Shown piece by piece: positions 61,864-64,000 of a stretch of DNA of 64,000 nt. This stretch comes from Bacteroidota bacterium (GTDB lineage Bacteria > Bacteroidota > Bacteroidia > Chitinophagales > Chitinophagaceae), in the NCBI GenBank assembly GCA_020161435.1, contig JAIUNV010000005.1, positions 161,325 to 225,324 on the forward strand, given 5' to 3'. The notes under the pieces are model-generated. The model was not told where the DNA came from. It was given only the letters and a program-made list of their open reading frames with translations, and ran no database searches. The position numbers were made by a program, and so were the translations under genes. Each line of letters starts with the position of its first letter. The first letter of the stretch is position 1.

Positions 61864-62187
61864 ATCAAAGCTTTGAAATAGTTGGGATTGCTTGTTGTAT
61901 TAAAGTTAGCACCTTCGCTTGTGTGTCTGCATGACCTTCGTCAGGTTGGTTTTATTTTCATTTAAATAAAATGAGCCATTGAAAGGATGTGGGTACTCTT
62001 ATTTACAGCGTTTCGGGTAGTTGTCAAAGTTTTTTTGGTGAATTAGTTGTTCATAACGCATGGGATGCCTACTTTTGCGGCCCCAAAAAGTTCTTTGTCA
62101 TCCGTCTGTAGTGCAAGCTTCGGCGGATCTTGAATTTGGGAGTATTGGCAATAACGCTGATACGCTATCACCAAAAACGTTTTTAGA
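61864..62187 (+). other. Regulatory region upstream of the ribosomal-protein operon
   Basis: No gene is visible here. The right half carries a promoter (62070-62077) and a possible leader stem ATCCGTC (62100-62106) with GGCGGAT (62123-62129). The left half, next to the stress-protein gene, is AT-rich with no recognised signal. The usual neighbours secE and nusG are absent from this region. Confidence 0.5.
62070..62077 (+). promoter_or_regulatory. Bacteroidota-type promoter of the rplK operon
   Basis: TACTTTTG with TTG 20 bases upstream (62047-62049). It gives a leader of about 105 bases before rplK. Confidence 0.7.
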
Positions 62188-62631
62188 ATGGCTAAAGAAA
62201 TCACCGGCTATGTGAAGCTCCAGTGTAAAGGAGGACAAGCCAACCCTGCGCCGCCAATCGGCCCGGCCCTTGGTTCAAAGGGTCTGAACATCATGGAATT
62301 TTGTAAGCAATTCAACGCCCGTACCCAAGATAAAATGGGTAAGGTGCTGCCCGTGTTGATTACTGTTTACAACGACAAATCTTTTGATTTTGTAATTAAG
62401 ACTGCCCCTGCATCTATCCAACTGATGGAAGCCGCCAAGATTCAGAAAGGATCTAAGGAAAGCAACCGTGTAAAGGCTGGTAAGGTAACCTGGGAACAAG
62501 TGGAGGCAATTGCCAAAGACAAAATGCCAGACCTCAACTGCTTCACTATCGAAAGCGCCATGAAAATGGTAGCCGGTACTGCCCGCAGCATGGGTTTGAA
62601 TGTGGAAGGTAAAGCTCCCTGGGAAAATTAA
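62188..62631 (+). CDS. rplK: 50S ribosomal protein L11
   Basis: A 147-residue L11. The N-terminal domain [38 protein letters not shown] and the C-terminal rRNA-binding domain ([33 protein letters not shown], ending in [18 protein letters not shown]) are complete. L11 forms the GTPase-associated stalk base with 23S rRNA. First gene of the visible operon, 28 bases before rplA. Confidence 0.98.
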   Translation: MAKEITGYVKLQCKGGQANPAPPIGPALGSKGLNIMEFCKQFNARTQDKMGKVLPVLITVYNDKSFDFVIKTAPASIQLMEAAKIQKGSKESNRVKAGKVTWEQVEAIAKDKMPDLNCFTIESAMKMVAGTARSMGLNVEGKAPWEN

Positions 62632-62659
62632 TTTTCATCAACCTCAAAAGATTTGAATC

Positions 62660-63352
62660 ATGAAATTGACTAAGAAAAGAAAAGTGGCGGAAGCCAAGGT
62701 TGAGAAAAATAAAATTTACAGCCTGAGCGAAGCCGCTGCACTGGTAAAAGAAATTAACTGTACCAAGTTCGATAGCTCTGTTGACCTGCACGTTCGTTTG
62801 GGTGTAGACCCCAAGAAAGCCGATCAGGCTATCCGTGGTACTGTAAGCCTGCCTCATGGTACTGGTAAAACCAAGCGTGTACTGGTGCTTTGCACTCCCG
62901 ATAAGGAAGCAGAAGCTAAAGGCGCTGGTGCCGACCATGTTGGTCTGGATGAGTTCATTCAGAAAATTGAAGGTGGCTGGACCGATATCGACGTTATTGT
63001 GGCCACGCCTTCAGTAATGCCTAAAATTGGTAAGCTGGGTAAAATTCTCGGCCCTCGTAACCTGATGCCAAACCCTAAGACAGGTACTGTAACCAACGAT
63101 GTAGCTGGTGCCGTAAATGATCTGAAAGGTGGTAAAATTGCCTTCAAGGTGGACAAAGCTGGTATCATTCACGCCTCTATCGGTCGTGTGTCTTTCTCTC
63201 CTGAAAAGATTACAGAAAACACCAACGAACTGATTAACGCCCTCATTAAGTTGAAGCCTTCTACTGCCAAAGGAACTTACCTGAAAGGCATTAGCCTGGC
63301 CAGCTCTATGAGCCCCGGCATTCCTGTTGATACTAAAACGTTCATTCACTAA
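62660..63352 (+). CDS. rplA: 50S ribosomal protein L1
   Basis: A 230-residue L1, complete, beginning [22 protein letters not shown]. It has the family signature [17 protein letters not shown] (here [21 protein letters not shown]) and the C-terminal [21 protein letters not shown]1 binds the mobile L1 stalk of 23S rRNA and often represses its own operon by binding the mRNA leader; the stem at 62100-62129 is a candidate site. Confidence 0.98.
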   Translation: MKLTKKRKVAEAKVEKNKIYSLSEAAALVKEINCTKFDSSVDLHVRLGVDPKKADQAIRGTVSLPHGTGKTKRVLVLCTPDKEAEAKGAGADHVGLDEFIQKIEGGWTDIDVIVATPSVMPKIGKLGKILGPRNLMPNPKTGTVTNDVAGAVNDLKGGKIAFKVDKAGIIHASIGRVSFSPEKITENTNELINALIKLKPSTAKGTYLKGISLASSMSPGIPVDTKTFIH

Positions 63353-63429
63353 GGCCCCTCCGAACCTTCTCCGATAAGGCGGAAGGCCAAAGAGGAGTGT
63401 TGTACAGAAAACACTCAAAACGAATTGAC
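63353..63429 (+). promoter_or_regulatory. rplJ leader region (possible L10 autoregulatory site)
   Basis: The 77 bases between rplA and rplJ contain CCTTC/GAAGG pairing near 63365-63387 and a perfect hairpin GAGTGTT-GTACAGA-AACACTC near 63394-63414. L10-L7/L12 complexes commonly bind such leaders. Structure-based suggestion only. Confidence 0.4.
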
Positions 63430-64000
63430 ATGACTAAAGAACAAAAGAACGACGTGATTGAGGTACTGAAAGACAAGTTCGCTCAGTACAACAACTTCTA
63501 CGTAACCAATACAGAAAGCCTGACTGTTGCCCAGGTTAGCCAGCTGCGTCGCGTATGCTTCGACAAGCAGGTAGAAATGAAAGTGGCAAAAAACACCTTA
63601 ATTAAGAAAGCTCTCGAATCGCTGGATGCTGAAAAGTATGCCGGTGTGTACGAAGCGCTGAACAACGTAACTGCCCTGATGTTCTCTGAGAACCCTAAGG
63701 AGCCAGCCGTTATCATCAGCTCATTCCGCTCTGCTTCTAAAGGCGAAAAGCCCGTATTGAAAGCTGCTTTCATCAACGGTGATATTTATGTAGGCGACAA
63801 CCAACTGGCTGCCCTCACCAAAATCAAGACGAAGAATGAATTGATTGGTGAAGTAATCGGTCTGTTGCAAAGCCCGGCCAAGCGTGTACTCAGCGCATTG
63901 CTCAACAAAGACGAAGCCAACGGCGCTGCTGCTGCCGAAGAAGCTCCTGCCGCTGTTGAAGCTGCTGCTCCTGAAGTTGCACCTGAGGCTCCTGCTGCTG
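63430..64000 (+). CDS. rplJ: 50S ribosomal protein L10, truncated by the window edge
   Basis: At least 190 codons, open to the end of the window. The start MTKEQKNDVIEVLKDKF is followed by the L10 core TVAQVSQLRRVCFDKQVEMKVAKNTLIKKAL, VTALMFSENPKEPAVIISSF, and LIGEVIGLLQSPAKRVLSALL. An Ala/Pro/Glu-rich C-terminal tail, common in Bacteroidota L10, is entered before the edge. L10 anchors the L7/L12 stalk; rplL is expected next. Confidence 0.97.
   Translation, partial: MTKEQKNDVIEVLKDKFAQYNNFYVTNTESLTVAQVSQLRRVCFDKQVEMKVAKNTLIKKALESLDAEKYAGVYEALNNVTALMFSENPKEPAVIISSFRSASKGEKPVLKAAFINGDIYVGDNQLAALTKIKTKNELIGEVIGLLQSPAKRVLSALLNKDEANGAAAAEEAPAAVEAAAPEVAPEAPAA

Overview
The window looks like chromosomal DNA from a member of the Bacteroidota, most probably a Chitinophagaceae-like soil or freshwater glycan degrader. 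The evidence is SusC/SusD pairs, Bacteroidota-type promoters (TAnnTTTG about 20 bases downstream of a TTG), a DUF4954 protein, a NagB-LmbE fusion, and many Tat-exported sugar oxidoreductases. No phage, plasmid or CRISPR locus is visible.

Layout. (1) 1-9.8 kb is a glucuronoxylan utilisation locus: a truncated SusC, a truncated and frameshifted GH115 alpha-glucuronidase, a GH10 xylanase lipoprotein, a GPH-type symporter, a cytoplasmic GH43, an SGNH esterase and a CE4 deacetylase. (2) 9.8-11.9 kb holds tRNA-Leu(GAG), a sensor kinase, a small membrane protein, tRNA-Gly and tRNA-Leu(TAA). (3) 11.9-26.2 kb is an oxidative sugar locus. It has three GMC flavoenzymes with Fe-S cysteine motifs (one carrying an amber codon), two gluconate-2-dehydrogenase-subunit-3 proteins, an MFS permease, two TIM-barrel isomerases, two Gfo/Idh/MocA enzymes, a cytochrome c and a DUF1080 enzyme; a GxxExxY cassette with 17-bp inverted repeats sits inside it. 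(4) 26.5-32.1 kb carries a SusC/SusD pair, with SusC frameshifted, and another exported isomerase. (5) 32.2-36.2 kb holds small housekeeping or accessory genes and a 217-bp tandem repeat. (6) 36.2-36.9 kb is a tRNA-Arg(UCU) gene split in its anticodon by a 639-nt group I intron encoding a PD-(D/E)XK-type endonuclease; this is the most unusual element. (7) 37-39.3 kb is a further GMC plus small-subunit pair. (8) 39.3-61.9 kb is mostly housekeeping: an ABC exporter, a CBS-type PLP enzyme, tRNA-Arg(ACG), NagB-LmbE with a divergent ROK regulator, CarA, AroQ, a diheme cytochrome, Tex, a palindrome-flanked hypothetical gene, a patatin-barrel protein, a dipeptide epimerase, a polysaccharide-initiating transferase cluster, shikimate kinase and a universal stress protein. 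(9) 62.1-64 kb is the start of the rplK-rplA-rplJ operon.

How it works together. The xylan genes would debranch, deacetylate and cut glucuronoxylan, then import and hydrolyse the oligosaccharides. The GMC, small-subunit, cytochrome, DUF1080, isomerase and Gfo/Idh set reads as a periplasmic pathway that oxidises sugars or glycosides and passes electrons to cytochrome c, possibly through 3-keto-glycosides. This is inferred from gene families and gene order; substrates cannot be read from the sequence.

Caution. Three genes are each broken by a single base (GH115, SusC, one GMC), and the SusC/GH115 junction at the left edge removes the 5' ends of both genes. Residual sequencing or assembly error is a realistic explanation and should be excluded before any of these is called a pseudogene.
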